64,000 nucleotides of DNA from Ixodes scapularis (taxonomy: Eukaryota > Arthropoda > Arachnida > Ixodida > Ixodidae), in the NCBI RefSeq assembly GCF_016920785.2, contig NW_024609835.1:23279108-23343107 (forward strand), read 5' to 3'. Positions 34,646 to 46,512 of this stretch are shown one piece after another. Under the pieces are notes generated by a model that saw only the letters and a program-made list of their open reading frames with translations, did not search any database and was not told the origin of the DNA. Both the position numbers and the translations under genes were made by a program. The stretch's first letter is position 1. Each line of letters begins with the position of its first letter.

Positions 34646-35899
34646 AAAAATAAACCTCGACTCTTCGTTTCGAGCAAACCTGCCGAGAGCCCGCGTTTCA
34701 GCATCTTCATCGTAAACATAAAGTTGACACACGATCGGAGACAGCGCAGAAGTATATATAATACATTAACTATTCCGTGAGTCCTTGACCACTCCGCTCC
34801 GACCTTTTATAACAGTTGTCAGGAACGCACAGAACGCAAGACTCTAACCGACGTGGAGAACAATGAGACCCACGGCCCGGTCAGGGGAGGACTCGAGTTC
34901 TCGTCAACAGGATGACGAGGTCTCGGTTCTTACGCAACCGCACGAAATTTCGAAGACATCGTCGTTGCGCTCGCGCGTAACGCTCACTTTCGATGACTTA
35001 GCAACACGAATAGGGTTATCGAACCTCGTGTAAAGAGCATCTCGCAATCGCGCGGCATATATATGGGGGCGGAATTTCTTTCCGAAACTAAAAAAAGGCG
35101 CGAACACGGCAACCATGGACGTAGCGTGCGCCATCGAAAATCAATCGAGAATCCTCTTGGGTCACCGATGCTCGGGCGCATCAATTATGAACGCGGTCTT
35201 CACCGTCTCAGCGTCGCCGTGTAGACGTACAGAGCACGACGCAGCAGCGTGTACTCACCGCCAGGATGAGAACGGCAGGGCGTCTCCCTGAAATGCACGA
35301 CGTCCAAGTCGCTATTTTTACCTTCCGCCGTGCTTTGGCAGTACGTGCACGCTGGAGGTTCACGAGACGCCGAAGCGTTATCGAAGGTAGAACGCTGAAG
35401 CCGGAAGCGGGGCACCAGGAGGACCTCCCTGACGTTCTCATCCTTTGAACAACTCTATACTCGCAGACATCTTAATAAACACAGGGTATGGCGAGTTCCA
35501 AGCATGCTTTCCGCAGCCAATCAGTATGCGGCATTAGACGATAAAAACGCCAGACAAGCGATCACGAAGCAACTGCCGGCGTCCTGTTTGCGCTGACTGC
35601 GTCAAGCAGTGGTACCTTAAAGTTGCAGTCGCCCCCGAAGTTTTTTGCATGCTTATGAAGCGTAGACCGTACAAACAATAAAAATGTACCCATTTCAAGG
35701 CTAATTCGGGCTTTTGCGTTCGAGTGTGACCTAGTATGTTACGACTACTTGCATTCAAGTACGACGTGCTGCGCGAACCTCGGTTGCCATGGCAACCATC
35801 TCCTCGTAAGCTGTCAAGGTCCGTCGTTCACACTAAAGCGCAAACGTCTCAACCAACCTTTACAGTTGCACGTAAACGGTAAACTGCTCATATATTATA
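34646..35899. other. No gene recognised
   Basis: Short frames on both strands have no domain. GTTGCCATGGCAAC near 35783 is a perfect 14-bp palindrome, the core of an X-box/RFX-type site, but isolated. Confidence 0.5.
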
Positions 35900-35902
35900 T
35901 TA

Positions 35903-36065
35903 GGGAGTTTTAGGGACCCGTTTTTGCACATTCGATACGGTACGATGGGCACTCCGGCACGCATTGCGCATGCGCGAATTCGCTGCGGTAGCACATGCGC
36001 AGTTCGTACCGGAAGACCCCTCGTACCGTCTCGGACGTGCAAAAACGGTTCTCTAAAACTCTCTA
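35903..36065. mobile_element. Small foldback MITE, family G, with TTA flanks
   Basis: Left GGGAGTTTTAGGGACCCG, right the complement of AGAGAGTTTTAGAGAACCG. Both arms carry TTTTTGCAC and CGATACGGTACGA-type blocks. TTA occurs at 35900-35902 and 36066-36068. The interior has a GCGCATGCGC NRF1-like palindrome (35968-35977). Confidence 0.65.
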
Positions 36066-36068
36066 TTA

Positions 36069-36270
36069 TACGAAAAACAAGGTGTTCGCTGCGGACACGA
36101 TGACCGAGTTGTCGTCGGACAGGACTCAAGCATTTGTTACAAGCAACCTTTGCTTCATTCATGCGCAAGCTTCGAACATGTAACCAATGTGACTTATACA
36201 AGAAGCACGACGCAGACAATGCCCGCAGCTTGTCTTTTGTATGATGTATTAGCAGTGCCACTATTGCTTA
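36069..36270. repeat. Diverged MITE of family D type
   Basis: The right end CTTGTCTTTTGTATGATGTA followed by TTAGCAGTGCCAC matches the family D terminus. The middle carries GCTTCATTCATGCGCAAGCTTCG as in the copy at 15890. It abuts the family G element directly. Confidence 0.5.
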
Positions 36271-36599
36271 AAATGTGAACGATAAGTAAGAGTTATGCAA
36301 TTAGGGTCGCAGGCTCAACAAAATGTCGTCTGTTTTTTCTGGTCATATGTCGTCCTGGCTACAATGCTCGTCCAATCGCCGGAGATAATTTCGATATTTG
36401 ATTGCTTTTTTAATGAAGAAATGGGCCGCGCATCGTTATGATTTATGGATTTCTGGGATGCTTAGAGCCCACGGAGTATTTAGGCGATCTCAGAAACTTC
36501 CTCAGGGCACCTTTAAGATTCCAGTGTCTTCATATTTCGTAGTTTCCTCTAGCGCTATAAGCACCCTGCATGTAGCCACAAATCATCAGCTCTAGGTTC
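36271..36599. other. No gene recognised
   Basis: Unique-looking sequence; no repeat ends or domain were seen. Confidence 0.55.
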
Positions 36600-36770
36600 G
36601 TGATTATAGCCTCTCGCAGGTACTCCCGCAGCTGGAACACACTTCGAAACAGGGCCCGAGGTATACAACCAATACTCCAATAGCGCTTTGAGGCGAGACC
36701 AAGGTGATGCACGTTAAAGATCCCAGGCTAGCGGTGGTACTGCATTGGCTGGATTTCTCATCGATATCCG
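36600..36770 (+). mobile_element. tRNA-derived SINE fragment, Ruka-like body
   Basis: AAGGTGATGCACGTTAAAGA followed by TCCCAGGCTAG matches the tick SINE body motif GTGCACGTTAAAGATCCCCAGG-GG as I recall it. The flanks are decayed, and no A or B box is clear. The minus-strand SINE at 10985-11155 has the corresponding CCCCAG segment. Confidence 0.45.
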
Positions 36771-38135
36771 AGACACCAGACGGCCATTGAAGCCGACTGT
36801 CGTGTCGCCGTCTGAACAGACAAAAAAGCAGAATGGATTTGGTTTCTTGTGCAGACCCTCATAAAATAAATTTTGTATTGTATTTCGCGTCCTTTTCTTT
36901 CGTCCTCATCAAGCTTTGGACGACGTCGTAAATTAGGTATAATGTTAAAAACATTGTAGTCGAAGTCACGTGTGAGAAGGTGGCCGTAAATGTAACGAGC
37001 CGGCCACCTTGTGAAAACCTGCACCGAGTTACAAGAAACAATAAAGCGCTCGCCTTATAAATGCCTACTTCACAATAAAAAGAGAAAAAAAAAACACACG
37101 CAGTTGTAACTATTGTTTACGGGCTACGGAGCTGTATTTTGCTCCACGCGCAAACAAGCCTCAAACGTCGAAAGAGCCCCCTTCATGTATGCTTCCTGAC
37201 TGCCAATGATGGCAGCGTCCGTTCCCAAAACGGTGCCGATCAGGGTAACGATGGCGGCCCAGAGCTCTCCGAGGCTCGGGCAAACCCCGAGGAAATGACT
37301 CAGCAAAACGACGAGGAGGCGTATCCGGACCGATCGACTTTCTTCCGCCGACAAAGCCCCCCCCCCCCCGGTACACCGCCGAGGAAAAAATAATAAAAAA
37401 AGTGGGATGAAAAAAAAAAAAAAAAAAAGAGGCGGAGAGGAAGAGAGAGGGGGAGAGATTCCGAGAAGTTAGATCGATGTCAAACTCTGTCGTCAGGCGG
37501 GGTCCCACTCCTCACCCTATCTCACGTTTAATTTTTGCGAGACAGTCGGAGGTGTTATGTGTTGACCACCGGTGGTCAACACATAAGACAAGTCAGGGCC
37601 CTGACTTGTCTTACGATATCTTTTTTTCTCCATTTTTAAGAAGCTTTATTGACCCACAACTATCGCGCTCGCAGGAATTGCGTGTACCAGGTTTGTCCTT
37701 CCACTTGATCGTGTAGATTTAGACTGTGCGGGGGCACTGTCTCTTTCGATTTCTTTATATATATATTGAATTTTATCCGACTTAAAATCGGGAGCTCGAG
37801 TTCAATCTGGCTCAAGTGCTAACAATTCAACTCTTCCGAGTCGTTTTGCCATGGCTATAACACGCTGATATTGCTGAAACTTGTGCCATAAAACATGTTC
37901 CTGATTTGCGAGTCAAACTTCCCCCGAACTCCCGCATACGGTTCGACATTCTTTTATTACCGAGAGGCCCTAAAACCGTGGTACCACCGCTAATGCATCA
38001 TTCAAAAGACAGTGTGCAGACGGTGTCTTGAGGCGTCATTCTTCCTTGCCCTACCACGTTGGTCATACAAAAACTATATGCAGACATCTTTTAAGCAAAA
38101 ATATGTAAGAAAAAATAAAACAAAATGTTTCGAAC
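36771..38135. other. No gene recognised; palindromes and homopolymers
   Basis: A C run lies at 37357-37369 and an A run near 37411-37429. The stacked palindromes at 37555-37613 are listed separately. CATCATTCAAAAGACAGTGTG near 37996 resembles family D. No domain was recognised. Confidence 0.5.
37555..37613. repeat. Two adjoining perfect palindromes
   Basis: Bases 37555-37586 form a perfect 32-base palindrome centred on CACC/GGTG (half site TTATGTGTTGACCACC). Bases 37584-37613 form a perfect 30-base palindrome centred on GGG/CCC (half site TAAGACAAGTCAGGG). The two share three bases. Neither has a spacer. Zero-spacer palindromes of this length are unusual outside foldback centres or rearrangement joints. 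Confidence 0.85.
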
Positions 38136-38680
38136 TAGTGTTGTACAAGTTCCCCCAAAACAGGAACGAAGCCTCGTTCCTCGTTAATTTTGGAACGGGT
38201 TCCCGCTACTAGATCCCTAATGGTTCCAAAGGGCCCCGTTATATTTATAAGTTTGGAATGGGTCATTTCATTATACTAACCTTACATTCGCGTATTTCGA
38301 TGAAATATCTTTTCGAATAATTCGTAAATAAAATAAAAGCCAGTGGGTGAAAATATCCACATCGAGCTGTACGTGCCGGCTCGTCACAATCCCCATTTTT
38401 GTTCCAGGTCTTTGTTTTCGACTGTCTCTCAGATGCTTCGCCATCCCTCGACTCAGAGGCTGAAATAGTCGCTAATAAAGAAATTTAAAAAAAGCCGAAA
38501 AGCCGACTATATTAAAGTAAAATTACAAAAAAAAAGATTTTTTTAGTTTTTGCTTTGAAATTGTAACAAGTTCCAGTTCCACCGACGCAAAATGGAACGG
38601 CGGTGTTCCTCCGTGCACCTCTTGAAAGGAACGACGTTCCGGGAAGGTCGCTCGTTGGAACGCCGTTCGGCACAACACTG
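38136..38680. mobile_element. Non-autonomous hAT element with 8-bp target duplication
   Basis: Left terminus TAGTGTTGTACAAGTTCC, right the complement of CAGTGTTGTGCCGAACGG. The flanking octamers are TTTCGAAC (38128-38135) and CTTCGAAC (38681-38688), 7 of 8 identical. Subterminal DNA is packed with GGAAC/GTTCC motifs in both orientations. The interior is AT-rich with no transposase. It differs from the hAT element at 6405-7151 in its subterminal motif, so it is a separate family. Confidence 0.75.
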
Positions 38681-38827
38681 CTTCGAACCTGCTTGAGGCA
38701 AGTCCGCCAATAATTTTGTATCCATGTCCTTTGTAGAATGTACGAGTCGTTTGACTGTAGCTTAAGTGTGGACACCAATCACTCGGAGTAGCAGCTTCTG
38801 CGTCCCCAAACACTCTTGCTGCGAGGG

Positions 38828-39047
38828 GTGAGCGGCGCGTTTGGGAACTTCCGGTTCCTTAGGAAATTTTGTTTCACCGTTGACAAACGACGAAAATGCG
38901 GTGCAAGCCTGCCCAAGCATGGTTCTGAAACCTGCACAGTGTAGTTTTCGGAACGATACTTAGACAGGCTGACGTATCATCGTCGTCGTTTGTAAACAGC
39001 TAAACCAAATTTCCCAAGGAACCGGAAGTTGCCAAACGCCGCTCATC
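38828..39047. mobile_element. Foldback MITE, family J
   Basis: Left GTGAGCGGCGCGTTTGGGAA, right the complement of GATGAGCGGCGTTTGGCAAC. The arms continue with CTTCCGGTTCCTTAGGAAAT and ACAAACGACGA. Arm length is about 75 bp; the inner spacer carries CAAGCCTGCCCAAGCATGG. Confidence 0.65.
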
Positions 39048-39245
39048 TATTGTCTTCAAACGGCAAGCAGCAGCGCAGTAAGCGCTGAAGAGTACCGGCC
39101 GCAAACAGTGAGCATACACTCTGGGATTTGATCGGCCACGCACTCGTGCCCTGGCATTGAAAACGCTGGACTTGTCTCAAGTAAGATTTCCGAACATTCG
39201 GTTTTAGTGTAGCCGGCTCCTCCTGGATGGATGGATGATTGAATG

Positions 39246-39907
39246 GATGCCAGAGCCGTATATGTAGAGAGTTTGGTCAATGGGAGGCACGGGCAGAGCC
39301 AGGGCGTGCGTCTGACTCGGAAAGAGGGCTTGGCATGCTCTCTTGACCAACCAGAAGCCGAAAAGAATCCCCTAGCGGTGGTAGCGGCAAACAGTTCTGA
39401 TCAAAAGTCTATGTTCGCATATGGTTCTAAGAAGCGCGTAAGAGTGAAGTGTGGTAACTCTTTGTGGTTGAATATAGGATGCACTTGTTGTTTTCACCAT
39501 GATCATGCAGAAAGATGTAAGAAACGAATGCGCCGCTCAACTCTGTTTTGCGCGAACAGAGTGTAACCGCTCGGACGGCAGGTTCTCGGCCCTCGGCGCT
39601 TGGCGTACGGATTATGTCGATCGTTCCGCTCGTCGCACCCTTCCATTATCATTTTGGATGAGCGTGATTGAAACATCACGTGTACTATATTTTCAGCCAT
39701 CGAGAGTTACTTCAATGCAGTTATCAGGTTTGTTTCTCGCGACCACCGCCAGGGTATTATTTCCGGCTTCTGGTTGGTCACATTCGAATTTCTGAAGACG
39801 CCCTGGAACACGCCCAGCCCGCTTTCAGCCAATGGCACCTCCGCATTTGTCTCCTATACTTCCCAACGAATGGCCAAACTCTCTACATATACGGCTCTGA
39901 TGGATGC
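39246..39907. mobile_element. Foldback element, family H
   Basis: Left GATGCCAGAGCCGTATATGT followed by AGAGAGTTTGG; the right end is the complement of GCATCCATCAGAGCCGTATA. The arms, with gaps, run about 150 bp and share GACCAACCAGAAGCCG and GCGGTGGT. The interior, about 350 bp, has no frame with a domain. A GGAT repeat flanks the left end. Confidence 0.62.
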
Positions 39908-42825
39908 TAATGGCTGCACTCTTCATAGCGGGCGGTAGCTTGCGCCACCTAACGGCCTGTACTGCGGGTGACTAAGTGGGTTGCCAGACCCTTAAACGAG
40001 CCCCAAGCTCCAGAACAGCCCATCTGCACACACCCGAGATGAGCAGTTGAGACATTTCCGGAGGTTTATACGCAATCACGTGGGATAGTGAAATCAGACC
40101 TTCATTAACGAGAAAAAAAATGCACCGAAATAAGGCTGATGCAATTTCCAAAAATGTTAAATTGGCCTGCAATGTTTCCAATGCTGCACAACTGTAATAC
40201 ATTTATTTTCAACTGGCATTCTGGCAAATACGATGTAAAAATTATTACGTAAGGACGCACACGCAACATTCCACACTATAAGAAAACAAATTAATTGGCG
40301 GATGTAATTTGCTCCTGACTCATTAACGTTATACTCCGAATAGAAGTTAAATTGCTGCTCTTACCCTACGTCAGCCCGTTATCGTTAGATCGCAAAAAGA
40401 ACTAAAAGCATGCTTTCCAGCAACGCTCATGCAATGCAACGAGGGATATTTTACGATCCGCGCCAACAACGACTCGCTTTTATGAACAAAACTAGCAAAG
40501 CAGCTTCAAATAGGAATTATAGTGGTGTGTCGAAGTAACGAGCAAGTTTTGAAAAAAAAACTAAAAAACATTGGAGTGTGGTAACTTTTGGCTTTTTTTG
40601 CGGTCAAGTGTGCCGCGAGGAATCCACCAATTTCTACTCAGCGAGAAGGTGGGTGGCTGTGTGTCATCGTAGCTAGTGGAGCGAACACTCCCGGCGCAGA
40701 CTGGGACAACATGTGCACAAACCGCCCCCATTCTCCACAAACGCTTGTTCTTATATGCAGGTCGATAGCTCTGCGCATGGTGCCGGCGTTTTTTTATGGC
40801 GTCACTACTACTTAGTGGCGTATAGTTAATGATACATTGCTAGCAGTTTTGTATACAACACCGGTCGAATGAAGCTTGCAAAACGTTGACATAACAGACC
40901 ATATTTTAAAGTTTGAATTGGCTTCCGGCTGTATTACCAACCAAGCAAAACAAAGTAGCGGGGGGGATGGGTTCTCAGCCAACATTTGTGGGGATGTTTA
41001 TGACAAGAAGAATCTCGAGTACATGGTGCACGTTCCTATAAAAGTCCTGACTGGCGGATTACTGAAGTTTTTAGTCGCATGTTAACAAATCAAACATCAC
41101 GAACTGTTTAAGTAAGGGCGAAAACCGAAAAGAACCCTGTTAACTGGGTCAGGCGGTTCGCATTTCGCTGCTAGTTACTGCACAACTACCCCTCAAACGT
41201 CGGCAAGGCAAAACTAGTCATAAGCGAGGCGCTCGTATCAACGAGTTTTGAAGATCGAATCGTGATAACCTAGTGTAGGTAATTGCTCCGTGATCGTTAG
41301 CTATCGGAAACCCCGCTGGAAAGGAACGATTTGTTTTAACGTAGGCATTAAGTACGAGAGGGAAGGGACGAAGGACTGTACCCCATGACACCAATTCACC
41401 AGCCTGCAAATTCGATGGTCTACCGGGAACATAGGACACCGACATTTGGGTCAGGGTGCGTTGGAAAAATACCAGTCGTAAAACAAACGTGTTCTAAAGG
41501 ACCTTGAAACAGGTAGATCCGCTGGGATCGGGTTGACCTGCCTCGAGTGGCCTACCATAGTTTACGCGAAACATTATGTAAGTTTTACTGCCTGACTCTG
41601 AGCACCAACTCGAACCATGATCTTGTCTGAGGATATGCATTAATGGGAGGTCGACAGCAGCCGTTGAAAGGTTTTACACAAATATTATGTCGCGCTCGAA
41701 AACCATAACACCACCTCGAATTCGCAATCGATGATTTATCCCCCCCCCCCCCCCCCCCCGGAGCCCTTCAAAACGTTTTTTACCCCCCTCCCCTTTCCCA
41801 CGACCGACACTCCTAGATAAACGCACGGGGATCATAATGGACCTCTAAACTTGATTACCTGAAGCAAATCAAACATCACGTGTCGCTAAACGTACCTGGA
41901 TTTAAAACGGACCTTCAAAGGGCGCGTTGTTTTTTCGCTCTTTGTTCAGGTCCCGTCTTTTCCTTTTTGTCGATATCACCTTGGTTTTCGAAGGAGCGTA
42001 AAGAGTGCCTTAAACATTCCACATTCTTTTTTTTTTTTTTTTGAGGGGGGAGGGGGGGATTTGTCTGCACGTAAAAGGAGATACAAGAAATAATGCAATG
42101 TCTTTTTTGTCGGCGTTGTTATTCTTGAGGTTATGAAAATCGGGATTCGTTAGCACCCTAATGTGATGCTAACAAAGTAACGAATAACAATGAATAACAA
42201 TAAGTCTTTTTTGTTATCACATGGCACGAATTGTAAAACTGCGTGAAATCCCGTTCGCGTCACATTGCCTCGAAACAGTGATTTCCCTACACACCCCCTA
42301 AGGGGGTGTACACCCCTTCTTGTTTTTCTGATGGCACCCCCTCGATTCGCAACGACTCCCCTATTCTTAATGCCTCCCCCCCCCCCCCTAAAAATTTAGC
42401 TCCCCACCCCCTAATTTCAAATCCTGGGGAAACCCCTGCTTTGAAACTTCCGCGTTTTGTTGCTTCGCTTGGTGTTGCGAACTTGCTTAGGGTTCATAAG
42501 TAACACAGGCGGCTATTCGACTCTGATTAAGTCAGTGTCCAAGGCCATTCAGAAACAAAATTAATAAAACAGTATCGGAACTATTTTTTTTTTATTCATG
42601 CGATTTTTCTTTTCGGACAAACATGTAGAGAAACGAGACTAGTAAGTCCATTCAACTCTGTTAAATTACGTAATCTGCCAGAGTTACGTCATTATTCCAA
42701 ACTCAGTGAGACTACAACTTACAACGTCACGCCGCTCTTCAGCGCCCCACTTCCCCTCTAACTCCGTCCAATCCCGCGAGCGACACGATCAATAACTCTC
42801 CGAAAGATCACGACAGGCACGGTAC
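39908..42825. other. No gene recognised; C and T runs
   Basis: A C run lies at 41740-41759, a T run near 42028-42042, and C-rich tracts near 42379. Short perfect inverted motif CCCCCTAAGGGGG lies at 42295-42307. No protein domain was recognised in any frame. Confidence 0.5.
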
Positions 42826-42829
42826 TCAC

Positions 42830-42848
42830 TTATGTTCAGGGGTGGCAT
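42830..42848 (-). CDS. Candidate first coding exon of an unidentified gene (tentative)
   Basis: On the minus strand an ATG at 42848 with G at -3 starts six codons (MPPLNI) plus one base, then meets GTGAGTACC, a good 5' splice site. It sits at the exit of a CpG-dense region of about 850 bp, as expected of a first exon behind a housekeeping promoter. No second exon was recognised to the left, and six residues cannot identify a protein. This is a prediction from context, and the site may be chance. Confidence 0.22.
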
Positions 42849-43700
42849 GACGAAGCGGTTCTTTCACGGCTCAGCCGAGCTCGGAGACTTCTCGGCAATG
42901 GACGCCGGCGCCGATCCCCTTCACAGCCCCCGAACCCAGAGCAATGGAGCCCGCCGACACCGGGCGAGGCGGTCCCGAGGGGCCGGCGCCACAGGCCGAG
43001 GCTCTCGGCGACCAGGACGGTCTTCCCGTGCCGCGGCGACAGGGACACGACCGCATCAGAAGCGGCGGCGATGAAGCCGACCGGAGAACGTCGCCGGCCC
43101 TCGAGTCTCGACGACGGACATCGGGTGCAGGAACTCGGCGCAGCCGACGGAACAGCTGACGCGACCGTGGGCACGGAGATACGAGGCAATCCAAAGTCCG
43201 AGGTTGGCGATTTTTTTGTTTTTGGTTCTTTCTCGCGGGGGGTCGGGCTACCGACCGCAGTGGAGAACGTCCTATCGCTGCCGAGCGCGAGCGGTGGCTC
43301 ACGACGACGACGTAGGGAGTGCGCGCGCGTGCTGGCCGGCCCAGCGTTCGCGAATGAGTGCTGCCGCCTCTGCGGCACACCGGCACGGAGGGGGGCGGCG
43401 AGTCGAGAGGCAGGAGGGGGAAGAAGCGGTGCCGCGCCATCAAAAAAAGGAAAAACAAGAGCGCCGGAATACGAAAGAGATGAGAGAGAGGGACTGCTCG
43501 CTGCCTCGCTCGGAGAAGTCGGCCGGCGGCTCGCGGAGCAATACATCACGCGGAGGCGCCGGTGGTGGTGCACTCCGCGATGGAGCCGCGGCACGCACCT
43601 CGCCACCGACTGCTTCCGCGAACGACGCGTGCGCAGTGAGGGGCGTCGCCGGCTCTGTCGTACGACCGACCCGGATATCTCGACAGTGCTCTCCATCGAC
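42840..43700. promoter_or_regulatory. CpG-dense island
   Basis: The sequence is strongly GC- and CpG-rich between AT-rich flanks. Both strands have long open frames (286 codons minus, 232 codons plus) that are low-complexity Arg/Ser/Pro, as GC-rich DNA gives by chance. GC content, the sharp boundaries and the splice donor at its left edge suggest a promoter or 5' UTR reading leftwards. Confidence 0.4.
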
Positions 43701-45663
43701 TTCGCTGGAGAGGTTCTCTCCGTTCCGAGGGTCTGTAGATACCAGCGTCAGAAACGCATATATAGATAGATAGATATAAACGTAGTAATACTAAAAAAAA
43801 AAAAAAAAGAACGACGCACAATATGATATAAGAAACGTGCATGTCAATATAAGTAGTTCCTTTTTTTAAGATGTAAGTTGTTTTAAGTGAACCTGAATTC
43901 GTGTTTCTAATGCTCCATATATACTATATGGTTCGTATTACTCGTTTCTAATTTTGATCATTTAGAAATCAATAACTTTTGACCTGCTACTGTGCCGAGG
44001 TGAAACAAAGGTAACAACTGCCCGTTTGTTTTAATATTATTATTTTTTTATCAAAATGACGTTTGAAATAGCGATACCTCTTATCCTCAGCACTTAAAGT
44101 CAACCTATTGAAAAAATATCCAAAAGAGAACAAAAAACAAGGCGTTTGTATCTTAAAAGCAGCACTCTCGACGAGAGCTACGTCGATAAGCTGATTGCAT
44201 TCTTGTAACCTGTATCACGCAGAAGTGTTCCGTTGCTTCTCTGGACTGAGCCTCGGCTCGGTACGTGTGATCGGGTACTTCATTGTATTATTAGTATTAT
44301 TATTCTCAGCGGTCAAACGAATGAATAAAACAAAACAAAATTCAAGGACGGCACGCCAAAACTCTGCGCTTGCGAAACTTGAAGAGTCCGAGCTTCGCCA
44401 CAGGTCAACGGTACGTGCAGTGAAGCCAAACCATCGAGTGGAGAGCGCCTTGAAGTGCTTGCGCTCTTCCTTCCTCCCACGCCGGGTTCCTCTTTTCGGT
44501 ACTTTTCTCTGCGTTTCTACGGTTTACGGCGCTTGCGTATTACATATTTCCACTCAATAAATCGCTGCTTAAGTCGAGGAAGAAAGAAGGCATGGCGTTT
44601 ATCGATATTTATTCCGCAACACGGAGGGGAGCGAGGGAGGGGGGCTGTCGGCCTCGTCAGGCATGTTTACGCCTTTTGCGGCGGCCCCCAGACAACTGTA
44701 CTACTCATCCGCTGCCTGAATAAAACCTTCGTTTAAAGAACGAATAAAACTTAAATTAAAAAAAAAAATGTCTGAAAAGATGTATTGGTGACCCAACGCA
44801 AATGAAGGTGCAGTGGTCTGCAAGTTGACAGTGCACTCGTTTTTGTTTAGTTACTTCGATCATTCAGAGCTCATATATTTGGAAAGACCATCTGGAGCGA
44901 TGGACGATCAAGTTCTTAGCGACTATATGTTCCTACACATTCACGTGATATGTTAATTGCTGGTCGGTGTTTGTTGGATAACACCAAAAACCTGACACCC
45001 GTCATATCGCGTTTTGTTTTTTTCTCTTCTGTCAATATAATCAACTGTTTTCATTGCTTATTGCTGGAGTTTCGAACGCATGAAATCATCTACCTGTAAC
45101 CATTAAATCAATTGCTGTTCTTTTTCTTCGAGTGTTTAAAACCGTGTATTCTACGTTGTTCAGCACTTCGGTATTTTCCACCGTTATTTTTGTTTTGTTT
45201 TTTCTCATTACTCCCTTCTGTAATGTCTCTGGTCCTGAAGGTAAAATGAACCATCATACAAGTAAAGTAAATTCCACGAGGCATATGTGACGGGCTTCCA
45301 AGTTGCGTTTCAAATTGTTGTTAGTTACATTCAAAAAGGAAATGATAAATTCCTTCAAACATTGCATTAACATTTCCTTTTCGGTGCCAAGATGCAGTTT
45401 CGTGCAAAATCGACAAAAGGATCAACGGGTCGTTTTCATCGAACGGAACCTCCAGTGACCCCCCAATTGCAATTTCTTCTTTGTGCCGCGATTTACGTGT
45501 CCTCCCGATGACTCAGCGAAAAGGCAGCGCAGGGTAGAGGGCACGAAAGTTGTCGACTCTCATCAGACGCTAGAACGAAGCGGAAAACTGCCCGACTCTC
45601 GGTGCCCGTGGTGTCTCCGACTCGAACAGACCGACTAATGCGCCTTGTACTATCTATCCTGCC
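43701..45663. other. No gene recognised
   Basis: AT-rich DNA. GATA units lie near 43764-43776 and an A run at about 43793-43809. AATAAA signals occur near 44557, 44718 and 44743, but no open frame with a domain precedes them. Solo LTR ends were not found. Confidence 0.5.
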
Positions 45664-46162
45664 ATGCGCTTGTGCACAAAAAAAAAAAAAAAAAAAAAAA
45701 CTATTTGTTTTTATTGAAAAAAAGTATGTATGTGTTCAGTTTTTGTTTTTCTTGCAGAACACAGACGCAGCCGATCACACGGAACAACAGACTGAAACCA
45801 ACCGACCCAGCAAATCACGAAGCTCGGAATAAGAATAGATCCGACAAATCCGGCGAGCGAGTGTGACGTCATGCGCATTCTTCCTGCGCACATCGCATTT
45901 TCGTGGTCTAATCGTGTTCCGAGTTTCTTGATTGGCCGGGACCCTTCTACAGAACCCAGGGCGAGGGAAAGCAAGGCTGGGGAAGAGGAATCGGATGGGA
46001 ATGCTGGAGAGGAGGAAATGTCCCCCCCTCTCTCCGGCATTACGTCTGCTTCCTCCTCCAAAGCACTCCCTTTCCCTCGCCCTGGGTTCTTGACCTGTCA
46101 GTGACTGCATAGTTTGTCGTGATTGGTTGTTTTCCTGCTCTGCAGGAAAATAAGCACGCTGC
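45664..46162. mobile_element. Foldback MITE, family B, interrupted by a family C element
   Basis: The left arm has an A run, then TTGCAGAACACAGACGCAGC and CGATCACACGGAACAA. The right arm has the complement, TTTGTCGTGATTGGTTGTTT and CTGCTCTGCAGGAAAATAAG. In family B the right arm reads GGATCCTTCTATTGTTCGCC; here GGGACCCTTCTAC is followed by the family C insertion and then by CATAGTTTGTCGTGATTGG. The break is exactly inside the arm. Confidence 0.65.
45950..46100. mobile_element. Foldback MITE, family C, nested
   Basis: AGAACCCAGGGCGAGGGAAA on the left pairs with TTTCCCTCGCCCTGGGTTCT on the right. The interior arms carry GGAGAGGAGGAAATG and complements. A sister copy lies at 55641-55822. The outermost terminal bases seen there are missing or altered on the left side here. 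Confidence 0.6.
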
Positions 46163-46208
46163 TATTATTATTACTTTTTGGTTATCAGATTTGATTCTTT
46201 CGAGAGAT

Positions 46209-46504
46209 CTGGAGCGTCTGCTCTCCCTTAAAGCACTTGGGAGAGACGATCTCTGCGCTTCACGAAGGAAGCTCGGCGAATGAAGGAACTAATTATATGT
46301 TTAAACCTAAAAAAAAAAAAAAGAAACTGTCTGCGCAGCGGTACTGTTCATGGTGAAATGACAGTACCACAGCGCAGAGCTTTTTTTAGGTTAAAACATG
46401 ATCGGCCCCGTCATTCGCCGAGCGTTGTCCGTAGATTGCAGTGATTGGCTCTACCGAGTAATTTGATAAAAACCAGACGCTCCAATTTTTTTTAAAGTGT
46501 AGGA
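46209..46504. mobile_element. Foldback MITE, family A
   Basis: The left arm has TGGAGCGTCTGCTCTCCC, GCTCGGCGAATGAAGG and TTTAAACCTAAAAAAAA. The right arm has the complement TTTTTTTAGGTTAAAACATG, TCATTCGCCGAGCG and CAGACGCTCCAATTTTTTTT, ending AAAGTGTAG. The tip holds CAGCGGTACTGTTCATGGTG and its near complement. The left terminal ACACTCT block is missing. Confidence 0.62.
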
Positions 46505-46512
46505 GTTTATAT

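Noticed and set aside
42836..43769. Long frames on both strands (286 and 232 codons) in the CpG island
   Set aside because: Both are low-complexity Arg/Ser/Pro as expected from GC-rich DNA with few stop codons. Neither shows a domain.
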